This document shows positions 1 through 11,465 of a stretch of 64,000 nt of DNA, one piece after another. Location of the stretch: assembly GCF_035046485.1 (NCBI RefSeq), contig NC_085138.1, forward strand, positions 8,284,823 through 8,348,822, given 5' to 3'. A program made the translations under genes and the position numbers. Position 1 is the stretch's first letter. Each line of letters starts with the position of its first letter. The notes beneath the pieces are model-generated. The model was not told the origin of the DNA and ran no database searches. It saw nothing but the letters and a program-made list of their open reading frames with translations. The DNA comes from Aedes albopictus. Taxonomy: Eukaryota > Arthropoda > Insecta > Diptera > Culicidae.

Positions 1-810
1 GAAGCTGCTCCAGGATTCCATTTGGAGCTCCTGTAGAAAAAAGAACATTTCGAGGAAACGCAGTAAGAAATCCTGTAGAAATTCCAAAGACGATTTTTGT
101 GAGAATTCAGTAAAAGCTCATGGAAGTTTTGATTATCAAAGATCCAATAGAAACTCCAGCACGAACACCAGGAATTCCTGGAGCAATTCCAGAAGCAACT
201 CATGGAAAAAATCTTGCACGCGCTCCATAAGAATTAGCTGAAAGGATGCAAGAAGGAATTCTTTGAAGAATTCCACAAGCAACTCCTGATGAAATCCCAC
301 TGGGATTATTATTATTATTAGGTATTATCCCAGAAACATTTTTAAATGTATTCTAGCCAAAATTTCTAGGGGAAACCCAGAAGGAACGACTATGGGAACA
401 ATAAAAGTAATTTCTGCAGAGTTTTCAGAAAATAATCTTGGAATAATTTCCGTAGGAAATCCCGCGGAAAACCTCGGAGGATCTTCCGGGGAATTTCAGA
501 AGGATCATTTTAAAATCTTAAAAGCAACGCTTGGATGAATTTTCAGAGGAACTCTTGGCTCAAACCCAAAATGAGTTCCTTTCTAAATTCCGAGTCCCGG
601 TGAAAATCCCGAGGGAATCCCTGCTCAAACTCCAGAAGGCATTTTAAAGGGACATCTGGGTCAATTTCAGAAGGAACTCCTAGCGAAATCCCAGGGGTCA
701 GAAACTCTTTCTTCAAATACTTTTCATCGAATTTCAGGAGATAATCAAGCGGAATGGTGCGAGATAACCTATATCCTAGAAACATTCTTGGTGGATTTTC
801 AGAATAAACC
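1..810. repeat. Degenerate short-period repeat in a Kdm2 intron
   Basis: This stretch is built from loosely repeated words such as 'gaattcc', 'gaaatccc', 'ctcctgg' and 'agaaggaa', spaced at roughly 20-30 bases with heavy divergence. No coding potential is convincing: short open frames here are low-complexity by-products. It precedes the Kdm2 exon at 944 and is therefore intronic. The same type of repeat recurs at 5100-7660, 20270-23215, 23640-25180, 37680-39600, 43560-44900 and 58860-59760. Confidence 0.6.
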
Positions 811-943
811 TCTTGGAGAAACCTTTAAGAAGAAGAAATCACATAGGCAGCTACTGCCAATATTTCTACAACTTTATGAAACATAAGAAATATAGAGAGT
901 AGACAAAAATCACAAAATTTTCTTTCTTTCTTTCTTCTTGCAG

Positions 944-2885
944 CTTCCTCCAGCAGTACGGCTTCAACATACCGCTGCTGTTCAAGGAGAAGACCGGCCT
1001 CGGACTGCAAGTGCCATCAGCCAACTTCACCATCAACGACGTGCGGATGTGCGTCGGGTCCCGCCGCGTCCTGGACGTGATGGACGTCAATACGCAGAAA
1101 AACGTCGAAATGACCATGAAGGAGTGGGAACGATACTACGAAGACCCGACCAAGAAGAAGCTGCTGAATGTGATTTCGCTGGAGTTCTCGCACACCAAGT
1201 TGGAAAACTACGTGCAGAGTCCGCACATCGTGCGCCAGATCGACTGGGTCGATGTGGTGTGGCCGAAGCAGCTGAAGGAATCACAGGTCGAAGGAACGAA
1301 CGTGTTGAACGAGATGATGTATCCCAAAGTGCAAAAGTATTGTCTGATGTCGGTGAAGAATTGCTATACGGATTTCCACGTGGATTTCGGTGGGACGTCA
1401 GTGTGGTACCATATTTTGAAAGGTAGTAAAGTGTTTTGGTTGATTCCACCCACGGAGAAGAATCTACAGCTGTACGAAAAGTGGGTTTTGTCCGGCAAAC
1501 AGTCGGATGTGTTCTTCGGCGATACGGTCGAAAAGTGCGCGAGAGTTTACCTGACGGCAGGTAACACATTCTTCATTCCAACCGGGTGGATTCACGCCGT
1601 TTATACACCAACAGATTCGCTAGTATTCGGAGGAAACTTCCTCCACTCATTTGGGATAGTAAAGCAGTTGAAAATCGCCCAGGTCGAGGACAACACCAAG
1701 GTACCGCAAAAGTTCCGGTATCCATTCTTCACGGAAATGCTTTGGTATGTACTGGCCAAGTATGTGTACACTTTGCTGGGGCACTCCCATCTGGAAGGGG
1801 AAGCAGGTCGGGAGGCGGAACTTGCCGGGAAACAACATGTGCATTTAACCCACTACGAACTATTCGGACTGAAGGAAATCGTAATGTACTTGTACGACCT
1901 GCCGCCACAAAAGAAGAATGTTCCGGATCTGATCAAGGATCCGGTGGCACTAATCAAAGACGTGCGAACACTGGTCGAGCGTCACTGTAAAGACAATCCG
2001 GAACAGGCAATCACCGGAGTACCAGTACTCCACCCAGATCTCAACAAGAGCAATAATTCGTACCTGCGCGAGCGCTACGAATACTACGCCGGAGAAAGCG
2101 GAACCAAGACGCCGCTTTCCCACGAAGATGAAGGAGAGGGATCCCAAGCGAGTCTTGAGGAAAATACTCCAGATATGATGCCATCACACCTTCAGCACCC
2201 TCAGGAAAGGTTGGTCTCGCCTAGTGTGGAGAGTTCTTCCACCGGTCAACTGGTTCCGGTCCCACAGGAAGATTACGTCAGCACCAATGGAACGGTAATG
2301 GCCGCTCCGCCAAATATCCAGCAGCATGATGATGATCGAAACTTCGTCTCGCCACAACCAACGCGCCCTGGCGGAGGAGCAATCCGTGGTCCGTACAAAA
2401 AGAGCAGTGGCAACACTAGCAGTGGAGGCGGGGGTGGTAGATCCAGTGCGGAGAAACGCGATGGTAACGGACCGCGACGGAGACGGACCCGCTGCAAGAA
2501 CTGCGAGGCATGCCAACGATCGGATTGCGGCGAGTGCAGTTTCTGCCTGGACATGGTCAAGTTCGGTGGTCCGGGCCGAGCCAAACAGACCTGCATGATG
2601 CGCCAGTGTCTGCAGCCGATGTTGCCGGTGACGGCGCAGTGCATCCACTGTCACCTGGACGGTTGGCGGCAGGCACCGATAACCGCGCCGGCACAAGCAA
2701 AGCTGCAGGCACAAATGCAGGAGGGGCCATCGTCGCTGATGGAGTGCTCCGTGTGCTACGAAATCACCCATCCGGAGTGTGCCCAACGGTTGGCACCGGA
2801 AATCAACGGTGTCGTGAACGAGGATCTACCGAACAGCTGGGAGTGCCCCAGCTGCTGCCAGTCCGGCAAGAACACGGATTATCGG
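944..2885 (+). CDS. Kdm2: Lysine-specific demethylase 2 (Kdm2), JmjC/CXXC/PHD exon
   Basis: Internal coding exon of a KDM2-type histone H3K36 demethylase, a nuclear Fe(II)/2-oxoglutarate dioxygenase. In Drosophila, Kdm2 belongs to a Polycomb-related complex. The exon follows a pyrimidine-rich tract and a cag acceptor ending at 943. It is read with one leftover base and then from TTC at 945, giving 647 codons, and it stops at a gtgagt donor at 2886 in phase 0. The JmjC iron ligands are visible as HVD (His codon 1377, Asp 1383) and a second His in GWIHAV near 1593. A CXXC zinc finger for unmethylated CpG lies at about 2485-2610, beginning TRCKNCEACQ. A cysteine/histidine-rich PHD finger follows at about 2637-2870, and a Ser/Gly-rich linker precedes the CXXC. 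The frame runs on into the intron to a stop at 2946, but homology ends at the donor. N-terminal exons are outside the window. Confidence 0.95.
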
Positions 2886-4029
2886 GTGAGTTTTTTGTTT
2901 GAATTTGTTGTGCATGCTATTGGTATTTCTATTATTAAAAGGGTTTAGAGCTAACTGAACAAAAAACGCTGCATGTTTTGCATGAATTAAGATAACGATA
3001 TAGGAACCGTCAATTAGTCACGGACTGCCGCAATTCTGCAAAGTGACGTAAGCGACATTGATAGTTTTGGCTGATTTTTTGGTTATTATGCATAAAACTC
3101 TTGCTTATCCTCTAAGTTTCTTTCCATAGATGATAGATTACGACTAGATCTTGCCTTCTAATACAGCAGGAATAACACAGTGTTATTTTTACCCCAGACA
3201 TTATATATAATATACCAAAAAGGGAGGTCATTATTTTATTTAAATATCTTGCCATCTAACCACATGGTTTTTGTCGTAAGTGCAACTTGCCTAGACAAGG
3301 ACTGTACCTGGGTCTCAACGTTTTGTCAGAAAATCTTTCTTTAAACATGCTCGCTGCGAATATCTGAATCATCCACGTTGCATAAATAACAATTCTGATT
3401 ATTGATAGTAGAATTCTTGATTGTATCAATTCGGTTCAAATATATCAGTTTGGCCTCTATATATAATGATTGGGTTTTACTATAGCTTTTGCCAAGAGCA
3501 ACAGATTGTTTTTGACAGTGCTTATTCTCACACATTTTCTCAACCTTCTCATAGAATAATACTGGGAATACTGCCCAATTGAAACAAGAATTATTGAAGT
3601 CGAAAATAGTTTTGAAATTCTGTCAAAGCTATCTGCAAACTAAACACATTTTTGGGCAAGAACAACTGATCTCAAGTGGAAGATCATAAATCGTCAAGGA
3701 ATCGTTTTTATCGGCAAAACTAAAATAAAACCTCCAATAATATATAATACTAAACGGAAAAAGATAGAATCAGTATCAGGCTATTGAGCAAATCTGGCTG
3801 AGACATCGATTTTTGTGAATTGATTCGAATCGGATTAGCAGAATCAATTCATCGATTTAATTGAATGCTTTGAATCGATGTTTTCACATCCATTCGATAT
3901 CATAAAATATTACAAAACTATAAAATGATTCATTTGCTGCATGTAGTTCAAGTTCATGGTATGTCTTATTTGTCTAAATAAATTCAATATCAAAATTTGA
4001 GATTGTACATCAAGCATTTCGCGACTCTG
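2886..4029 (+). other. Kdm2 intron, first part
   Basis: AT-rich intronic sequence following the donor at 2886. A stretch around 3790-3900 is dense in 'atcgat/gaatcg' words. I see no gene, RNA or clear element boundary here. Confidence 0.6.
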
Positions 4030-4540
4030 ACGGCGGTGACATAGTAGAGAGTTGCGTGATGCGAAGCGCAGTGCGACGCGTTTGCGTTCGAACAGTTTTT
4101 GTAAGCGCCAGTGCAAAATGCATGGTGAGACGCGTCGACCAGTCAGAGTGAACGCTAATCACAGCGTCGGCAGCTGCGTCAAACCATTCCGTCGAGTGCT
4201 TTCACGCGCGTGCATGCACAAGTTGCTGTAACGGGGAACTGATGGTTGCTAGGACCGTCTCATGATTCTGTGCGCCTGGTGTGTGGTGTGTGCTTTTTGA
4301 GTGAATTCGTCATGACGGGGTTGAGTCAGGTGTGAGTTTGGTCGTGGTTTGAGAGTTCTCATTATGCTGATGGTTGTGATTAAAGTGCTGGGCATCGGTA
4401 ATTTTGCTTCGGATACACGTCACAAGGCGCGTCACTGTGTCATGCTTCGCGTTGCTCGACGCGTGTATGAAAGCTGATCAACAAACGCGTTGCGCATCGC
4501 TTCACGCGCCGCCTTACTATGTCATCGGCCTGATGCGAAA
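4030..4540. repeat. CpG-rich inverted-repeat region
   Basis: A locally GC- and CpG-rich block rich in 'acgcgt' and 'gcgtcac' words. The left side (about 4035-4095, containing 'gtgacatagta' then 'cgacgcgtttgcg') resembles the reverse complement of the right side (about 4480-4530, 'aacgcgttgcgcatcgc' then 'tactatgtcat'). This suggests a decayed terminal-inverted-repeat element. The ends are not sharply defined. Confidence 0.35.
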
Positions 4541-4545
4541 ATGGA

Positions 4546-4763
4546 TAGGGAAGTGGAACCATCTCGGCAGGGGTCCTATTCTGGGCACTTTTCTGCTATA
4601 ACTCAGCCAATTCTGAACCAACTGACACAATTTTTGGAACGCGATGAGATACGTATACTATCTAGCCGTGCACAAAATTTCAAGCCAATTGGTGTGGAAT
4701 TGACTGAGTTATAGTGAAGAGTGCACAAAATACCGACCGCTGCCCAAGTGGTTCGCTACCCTA
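4546..4763. mobile_element. MITE, TA-ended 'TAGGGWAGYG' family (copy 1)
   Basis: About 218 bp with imperfect inverted ends: left 'tagggaagtggaacca', right 'ggttcgctacccta'. The inside is itself palindromic around 'ctataactcagccaattctgaacc' and its complement 'gtggaattgactgagttatag'. A second copy with the same interior sits at 35962-36180, which supports the family assignment. No coding capacity. Confidence 0.6.
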
Positions 4764-4956
4764 TAACGTTGAGACAGCGCATTCTAAAAAAATGAAATTT
4801 AATATTTTTGAAACGAAAGAAAAATCTTGAGGTCCTGATATTCCCTAGAACTCTGAGAAGTATTCCCATTGAGATAAATTCCCGCAGACTGCTGAGTGCT
4901 GAGAGAAATTCCCTCAGAATCTTTCAAAAGACTCCTCCAGAATTCTGAAAGGAGTA

Positions 4957-5083
4957 GGGTAAAAGCACTAGACTTCGCCACTGCTCTAGTCTTCGCCCCC
5001 TCCATACAAATTCCATTTTTTATGTATGAAGTGGCGAAGATTAGAGAAGAATTTTAGGGGGGCGAAATCTAGTGTTTTTACCC
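4957..5083. mobile_element. Short TA-flanked MITE
   Basis: A 127-bp element with inverted ends 'gggtaaaagcactagact' and 'agtgtttttaccc', flanked by TA on both sides (4955-4956 and 5084-5085), the expected target duplication for Tc1/mariner-type insertion. It interrupts the degenerate 'gaatcctgag' repeat tract. Confidence 0.6.
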
Positions 5084-5099
5084 TACTTGAACTTGTACC

Positions 5100-7660
5100 T
5101 CTAGAATTAGATGTTGGCTGCTGTCAGATGCATTAGGTGGGATTAGGGTTGCCACATACGTGGTAGGAATTCTCTCTGAATTCTATTAAGGGTTTTCCTA
5201 GAACACTGAGAGAGATTACGCCATATCTATGAGACGGATTGTCTCAGAGTCCCGAGAGGAATTCTCCCCAGAATCATGTGATAGTTTGTTTCAGAATCCT
5301 AAGAGAAGCTTCCCCTTGGGGTTCTCCCAAAATGTTCCAGAATCCTAAAATGGATTATCCCAGTAACCTCAATAGGATTATCCCAGAATCCTAAGATGAA
5401 TTCTCCCAGAATCCTGAGAGGAATTTCAAGAACGGTTCTTTCACATTCTTGAGATTCATTCATCTAGAATACTAAAAGAGATTTTCACAAAAATATTTTT
5501 GGAATTCTAAGATGAATACCCCAAGAAACTTAAAAGACATAACCCAGAATCTTGAAAAGGGTAGCTTAGAACCCTAAGAAGGATTACTCCAGAATCCTGA
5601 GAAAGGTTGCCTCACAACACTGGGCGGGATTGCCAAAGAAACCTGAGATATACTTTCACAGAATTCTGGGAGATAGGATTCCCCCAGAATCCTGAGAAGA
5701 ATTCCTCCAGAATCCTTTGAAGCATTCTCCCAAAAATACCCCTAAAGTCATGGGTAGAATCCTTTAGAAAGCTGAGAATAATTCTGCCAGAACCCCGAAG
5801 GGTATTCCCAAGAATTCCACGAATGATTTCCCCAGAATCCTGAAAGGGATCATATGAGGGGTTCTTCCAGATTCTTAAGAGAAATATATCTAGAACCCTA
5901 AGAAGATTGTTTTTCCGAAAATCTGATAAGAATTCTTCCTGGTAGGGATTACGAAATCTTCTAGAATGGACTTCCTCAGCATCTTCAGAAGGATTCTCTG
6001 GAATTCTGAGAGGCATTCCCACATAAACAGAAAAATTACCGCAGATTCCTGAAAGACATTCCCCCAGAATCTTTGAAAGGACTCCCCCAAACTCCTGAAA
6101 GGGATTGTCCCAAAACTCCAAGAGTGATTCCTCTAGAATACTTCAAATTATTACTCCTGAATCTCAAGAGAATCTTCGCATAATCTTGTCAGGGATTTTC
6201 CCTGATTACTAAGAGGGACTCTCCCAGAATCCTGAAAGGGATTTCTGGAAGTAACTGCCCCAGAATGCAGAAAACAGAATTCCACTGGGATTCTCGTCGA
6301 ATGCTGAGAAGGATTTCTTCCGAACCCTAAGAGGAATCACAAAATCTATGCGAGGGATTTTCCAAAATCCATATTTCTCTAGAAAATTCTGCCCAGAATG
6401 TCGTGAGAAATTCTTCAATAATCAATAAATCTGAAAGAAAGTGCCCTAGAATATTGGAAAATATAGCCCCAAAATCCCAAGTATTTCTCCAGAATCATGA
6501 GACAAATTCCCCAGAATCTGAAGAGAACTTTCCCCAAAATCCTGATGAGGATTACTCCAGAAAGTCGAATTTTCGGAGAATCTTTGGAAGAGTACCCGCC
6601 GGATATTTAGTAATATTCCTCCAGAACCTTAAAAGGATCTAACGCAGAATCCTAAGCAGGATACCACTAGAATATTGTGTGGAAATCCCTCAGAATCCTA
6701 AGAAATACTTCCCCAGAATTCTGAGAGGAATTTCGCCAAAGTTTTGAGAATGCTGAGTATGATTCCCCAAGAAGTCTGAGAGGATTTCCTTTCCAGAACC
6801 CTTAGAGGAATCCAAACAGATAATCCAGAAATTCCTTAGAATCCTGAAAGGGACATCATCCTTGGTAAGGAGCGCTGCTAGGAAATACCCCTAAATCCAT
6901 AAATTGATTCCTTTAGAATCCAGAGATTTCCTAAAATACTGATAATTATTCCCGTATAATACTGCTGATAAAAATTCCTCCAGAACTTTAAAAAGGATTC
7001 TTCCATAACTGTGAGGATTCCTCTAAAATTCTGTGTGATTCCTTCAAAATGCTGAAAATTATCACACCAGCATCCTGAGAGACTTATACTAGAAAAAAAG
7101 AAAGATTCTTCCATTACTTCTGTTAATGATTTCCCTAGAATACTGGGAGAGTTTACTCCAGTTTTCTGAGATGGATTCTCTCAGAATCTTTTATAGCAAC
7201 TCTTTCAGAATCCTGAGGAATTTGCTCAGATTCCCGTGATGGATTCTCCCTGAATCCTGTGACGGATTGCCTCAGAATCCTGAGAGAAGTTTTTCCTCGG
7301 TATTCTCCCAGAATGCTTAGACGGATATCCCCAGAACTCTCTGGCGGATTCTTTCATTCAATCTTAAGAGAAATTCTCCTGCAGAAAGACATCCCATTAT
7401 AATCCTGAAAGAATTTACCCCAGAACCCTGAGAGGGATCCTCCACATTATTAAGAGAAATGATCTGATGAGAATCTAGAATCCTGAGAGAGATTCTCAAA
7501 AAAAAATGACTGAATCCAAAGATGGACTGACTTAAAAATTCTGAGAAGGATACGTTAGAACCCTGAAAGGGATTATTCAGACCATAAGGAGGAATCCTTT
7601 AGAATCATGAGAAAGATTCACTTAGACTCCTAAGAGGGATTGCCCAAGAAACCTGCGATG
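5100..7660. repeat. Long degenerate 'cccagaatcctgagagg' repeat tract
   Basis: About 2.5 kb of diverged copies of a unit of roughly 20-30 bp around 'cccagaatcctgagaggaa'. Spacing and sequence drift so that no clean period survives. Open frames within it (for example 5612-6121 on the minus strand) consist of repeated F/R/I/L-rich words and look non-coding. The tract lies inside the Kdm2 intron. Confidence 0.7.
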
Positions 7661-7782
7661 TACAGGCATGCCTCACCGTAGATTATATAGACCCTCGGTT
7701 TTATACTGGAAAAACTTGTAATTAGAAGGCACGAAATGTTGCTAATTGACAAATTGAGAGATGAAATTTGTGAAAAAAATCG

Positions 7783-7855
7783 CGTTCTGGTGGGATTCGA
7801 ACCCACGACTCCGTATTCGCTAGACCGGCGCTTTAACCAACTAAGCCACAGAACA
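7783..7855 (-). pseudogene. tRNA-like sequence, left palindrome arm
   Basis: Mirror copy of the tRNA-like sequence at 7887-7959. Intact polymerase III A box (TGGCTTAGTTGG) and B box (GGTTCGAATCC), D-stem GCTT/AAGC and a five-pair T-stem are present. The anticodon stem does not pair properly, so this looks tRNA-derived rather than a working tRNA. It resembles a tRNA-Thr body in the D and T arms. Confidence 0.6.
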
Positions 7856-7886
7856 GGTAATGGTTCTGCGGAATAGAACCATTACC

Positions 7887-7959
7887 TGTTCTGTGGCTTA
7901 GTTGGTTAAAGCGCCGGTCTAGCGGATACGGAGTCGTGGGTTCGAATCCCACCAGAACG
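7887..7959 (+). pseudogene. tRNA-like sequence, right palindrome arm
   Basis: The acceptor stem TGTTCTG/CAGAACG pairs with one terminal U-G wobble. The D-stem is GCTT/AAGC and the T-arm GTGGG-TTCGAAT-CCCAC. The anticodon loop would read CTAGCGG (anticodon AGC), but stem CCGGT against ATACG has only two Watson-Crick pairs plus a wobble. A and B boxes match the polymerase III consensus. It could still drive transcription even though it is probably not a functional tRNA. Confidence 0.6.
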
Positions 7960-8369
7960 CGATTTTTTTCACAAGTTTCATCTCTCAATTTGTCAATTAG
8001 CAACATTTCGTGCCTTCTAATTACAAGTTTTTCCAGTATGTTTCAGACATACCAGCAAACCTGGTAAAATGCCAGTAAAATGGGCAATATGTATCATTGT
8101 CCTCGGTTTTATGTACTTCGATTTTATGTACATTTTTTATGGTTAAATTCTACAGTGCATTCTAAAAAAAAGTAATTTAATATTTTTGAATCGAAAGAAA
8201 AATCGAATGTAAAAAATCGATTTGGTCGATTTCGTGGGGCCCCAATATCGAATCAAAAAATCGATTAATCGGAACAAAAACATCGATGTTGCGAACATCG
8301 AATCAAAATTGCCCAACGCTGTATAAAAGTAATGTTGTTACTTGGATGTATTTAACCTATGTGCTAAAA

Positions 8370-8900
8370 CCATTGTTCTGTATAATGTCCGTTTGGCATA
8401 ACATGTTGAACACCCAATTTGCAAACAAGAAAAACAACTGCTATTATGCCAAATGGACACTATTCCGAACGACATTTTGTCAAAAAGAGTTCTTCCGTTA
8501 AAATCGACTGATTCTTGTCACATTTGCATGCTTGTTCGTTTTACGTTATAGATTGATATGTCTAGCAATGGGATTATATTAGGGAGCGGGACATTTGGCA
8601 TAAAGACATTTGGCATAACGGTCATATGGCCTAATGGACATTTGGCATAACCAAAATGCACCCTTCTTTATTATGCCAAGTGTCCATTATGCCAAATGAC
8701 TTTATGCCAAGTGACCTTATACCAAACGGCCTTATGCCAAATGACACAGACCCATTATATTATATGTACCCCATGTGGCATAATATCCGTTTGGCATAAC
8801 ATGCTGAACTCCCAATTTGGAAAGAAGGAAAACTACTGCCATTATGCTTAATAGGCATTATACCGCAGGGCACTATGCCAACAGGATATTTCCGATACTA
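8370..8900. repeat. Iterated GGCATAA / TTATGCC inverted motifs
   Basis: The words 'tttggcataa' and their complement 'ttatgccaaa' occur many times in both orientations ('catttggcataaag', 'ggacatttggcataacc', 'tgtccattatgccaaatg'), forming multiple possible hairpins. The neighbouring segment repeats 'cccaatttg(c/g)aaa(c/g)aag'. No coding potential; intronic in Kdm2. Confidence 0.55.
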
Positions 8901-9024
8901 TTGACCGATTCTCGTCGCTTATCGCATGCTTGTTTGTTTTACACTAATAGCAATAGGATTATAGCTAGAAACCAGACATGAACTAAGCGCTAACTCTTCC
9001 CGCACTCTAAATGTCCAATTGCAG

Positions 9025-10569
9025 CCTCGCCATTTCCGAGCGCGTCAAAAGTCTTCGGACATCCGCCGGATGTCGGTCAGCAGTGATGCCTCTTCGGTGG
9101 GTCATAATACCGACCTGGGCCGGATAGGTGGTCCATCGGTGATTCAGCAAACCGTAAGTAGCAGCGTGGCAGCGGGTGGCGTTCACGGTACTGGAGATAT
9201 GGCCGTGAGGAATCCGGTGGTAGTGCCGAGGTTCCAGAACGATATGCTGTATGATTTCGCCGTTTCCGGGAATGCCGTGATCGTCGGTGGGAACGGGGGC
9301 AATATTCTACTAGAGCGGAAGCCGAAAATTAAGGACGAGGACGTTTCGAGTGGATCGGAACAAGATCCCGGTCAGAAAATGGCTCTTGGGGGTATGTTGA
9401 TGCCAGCCAATGTTCCGGTAAAGATGGAGATCAAAGAAGAACCGATGGAAGCGGGGCACAGCAGCGGCTTGAAGCGAGATGGGGAGGGAGCGACGGGAAT
9501 GCATCCGGTGGGCGGTATAGTAATGCCAAAACGACGGAAGAGTGACGACGGTAACAGCATGTGCAGCAGTATGCAGGACTCGGTGGACATAAGTGAACAC
9601 AATCACAGCCTTCCAAGGAAGAAGTCGTCCCTGAGGACACAACTAGCACATCAAATCCATAGTTCATCCACGAAAACTATGAAGAAACCTCTGTATCCGG
9701 TAAGACCGGCACATGTCCACACTCCGGTCCTGTCACAACCAGGAAACTACGCACTAGATCCGACCTGTTTACTGGCAGTATTCCGCTATTTGCCACCGGA
9801 AACATTGGTGACTTGTTCTCTGGTGTGTAAAACTTGGTCCAACATCTCGGTGGATCCCGCACTGTGGAAGCGTATGAACTGCGCTGAGTACAAACTTACT
9901 GCTAGTCTACTGACGGCCATCGTCCGCCGTCAACCCGAGCATCTAATCATGGATTGGATCAGCTTGGGAAAACGCCAGGTAACTTGGCTGATTTCACGAA
10001 TCCCCGGACTGAAGCATTTATCCCTGCAGGGAACACCGATCCAAGCAGTTTTGGGCCTTCACACCTGTATGTGTCCGCCACTGCAAATTCTCGATCTCAG
10101 TTTTGTGGCCGGATTGAACGACTCGGCCATCCGCGAAATCTTATCCCCTCCGAAGGATTCCCGCCCGGGTCTGGCGGATTCCAAGTCGCGCTTGCGTAAC
10201 CTTAAAGTACTGAAACTGGCTGGAACGGACATCTCGGATGTCGCCTTGCGGTACATCACCCAAGGACTCCCGAGCCTGACCCACCTGGATCTGTCCTCGT
10301 GTCAGCGGATAACCGACGCCGGAATTTTCCAGATCGGAACGGCCCCGGCTTCGGTCAAAACCCTGGTAGAACTTGATCTCAGCTGTTGCAAGCTAATAAC
10401 GGAAACGTCGCTCGATCATCTGACCAAGTGCGATGCCCTGACGAGGCTCGATCTGAGCCACGTGCCCCAGGTGACGACCCAGGCGGTCATCAAGTTTGCT
10501 TCGACGTCCAAGAACGATCTCCAGCTGCACGACATCAAGCTGGTGGACAAACGGAAACCGGCTCAGTAA
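9025..10569 (+). CDS. Kdm2: Kdm2 last coding exon: F-box and leucine-rich repeats
   Basis: Terminal coding exon of the Kdm2 gene. The acceptor 'tccaattgcag' ends at 9024 and the exon opens in phase 0 with Pro-Arg-His-Phe, matching the phase-0 donor at 2885. There are 514 codons then TAA at 10567. A disordered, Ser-rich region with acidic and basic patches comes first. An F-box (LDPTCLLAVFRYLPPETL, about 9748-9890) would bind Skp1. The leucine-rich repeats follow from about 9930 to the end (LKHLSLQG, LKVLKLAGTDISD, LTHLDLSSCQRITDAG), as in KDM2A/B and dipteran Kdm2. An upstream in-frame ATG is not needed because the exon is spliced. Confidence 0.95.
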   Translation, partial: PRHFRARQKSSDIRRMSVSSDASSVGHNTDLGRIGGPSVIQQTVSSSVAAGGVHGTGDMAVRNPVVVPRFQNDMLYDFAVSGNAVIVGGNGGNILLERKPKIKDEDVSSGSEQDPGQKMALGGMLMPANVPVKMEIKEEPMEAGHSSGLKRDGEGATGMHPVGGIVMPKRRKSDDGNSMCSSMQDSVDISEHNHSLPRKKSSLRTQLAHQIHSSSTKTMKKPLYPVRPAHVHTPVLSQPGNYALDPTCLLAVFRYLPPETLVTCSLVCKTWSNISVDPALWKRMNCAEYKLTASLLTAIVRRQPEHLIMDWISLGKRQVTWLISRIPGLKHLSLQGTPIQAVLGLHTCMCPPLQILDLSFVAGLNDSAIREILSPPKDSRPGLADSKSRLRNLKVLKLAGTDISDVALRYITQGLPSLTHLDLSSCQRITDAGIFQIGTAPASVKTLVELDLSCCKLITETSLDHLTKCDALTRLDLSHVPQVTTQAVIKFASTSKNDLQLHDIKLVDKRKPAQ

Positions 10570-11099
10570 ATGAAATGGGAGACATGAACACACAGACACA
10601 GTTCTACGATAATACGCTTCTTACCGCGCTCGCTGCCATCTATAGAATTTAGTTGAGAGTTTTTTTTAGGGAAAACTGAGAGAGCTGAAAGCATTTGATC
10701 GTCTACCGATACAGCAATTATGTTATACAAAACGAGCGTGTATGTGTACCCCGGAAGGCGGACCCCGAAGTACCCGGAAACCTTGTGCTAGTGATTTTCC
10801 TCACAAATTTTCTCTTGATCACACAATATTGTAGCATGTAGGGATTGTATATGTATAAGGCAATTAAGGATACACAATTTAGAACTTTTGAGCATCAGAT
10901 TGGTGTGAACGCAGTAGAATTATGAAAACACGCTGATGACTGTGTGTATGTGTTTATGATGATTGTGTGTATGTGTATGTAACGTAGATCAGTTTCGCTA
11001 ATTTTCGATAGAACTTAAGGTTAATGGCGATGGCGTTAGTGGAAGTGTGACAGCTGAAACAGACGTAGGAAATATACACAATCGATGAAAATTATATGT

Positions 11100-11231
11100 C
11101 AAGTAACATTTTTAGTCAAACAAACTGGGAGAGGTTCTTGGAACCATCATAAAACCAATATAGAAGGTATAAGGCTTTATGATGGTTATCACAACCTCTA
11201 CAAGACTAATTGGTATTCAAAATGTTACTTG
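11100..11231 (+). mobile_element. CAAGTAACATTT MITE, copy A, in Kdm2 3' UTR
   Basis: A 132-bp element with inverted ends 'caagtaacattttta' and 'caaaatgttacttg'. The interior words 'gaggttcttggaacc' and 'cctctacaagactaat' are shared, in the opposite orientation, with copy B 235 bp downstream. Confidence 0.7.
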
Positions 11232-11465
11232 GGCTGTACTGAATGGCTTACAAATTATTTTCGAACTAATTTGATGGATGGCAGTCACTGATTCAGGAAT
11301 TCTTTGATTATACTGACTTATGGTAAACTGAAGCATATTCGGGATGCCTACTACCCGAGCAAATCTTGATAAACCTGGAATTATCAGAGAATTGTATTAC
11401 ACTGATGGCCGTGACTGGTAATGGAAGTTGTCATGCCTTTTCTACACATCCGGTAAGCTTAAGCT

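Larger units (their letters stand above)
7703..8039. repeat. 337-bp near-perfect palindrome with tRNA-like arms
   Basis: Two arms of about 165 bp are reverse complements around a 7-base centre at 7868-7874 ('gcggaat'). I found two mismatches by eye (in 'attcgc' versus its partner in 'gcggat', and 'atttgtg' versus the complement of 'cacaagt') and no indels. Each arm holds a 73-nt tRNA-like sequence followed by an AT-rich tail ending 'ttacaagtttttccagtat' on the right. The high identity between arms implies a recent inverted duplication or gene conversion. Confidence 0.85.

Noticed and set aside
938..1426. 162-codon plus-strand frame overlapping the Kdm2 exon
   Set aside because: Shadow of the JmjC exon in another frame; the Kdm2 frame has clear homology and catalytic residues.
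2886..2948. Extension of the Kdm2 reading frame past the donor
   Set aside because: The gtgagt donor at 2886 and phase-matched acceptor at 9024 fit family homology; the extension has none.
5612..6121. 169-codon minus-strand open frame
   Set aside because: Lies wholly in the degenerate 'gaatcctgagagg' tract; amino-acid pattern is repetitive with no domain.
7783..7959. Two functional tRNA genes
   Set aside because: Promoter boxes and T-arm are good, but the anticodon stem mispairs and the discriminator context is odd, so I list them as tRNA-like rather than tRNA.
9019..9024. Start codon for a separate F-box gene at 9019
   Set aside because: The apparent start lies in the splice acceptor 'ttgcag'; the exon continues Kdm2 in phase 0.
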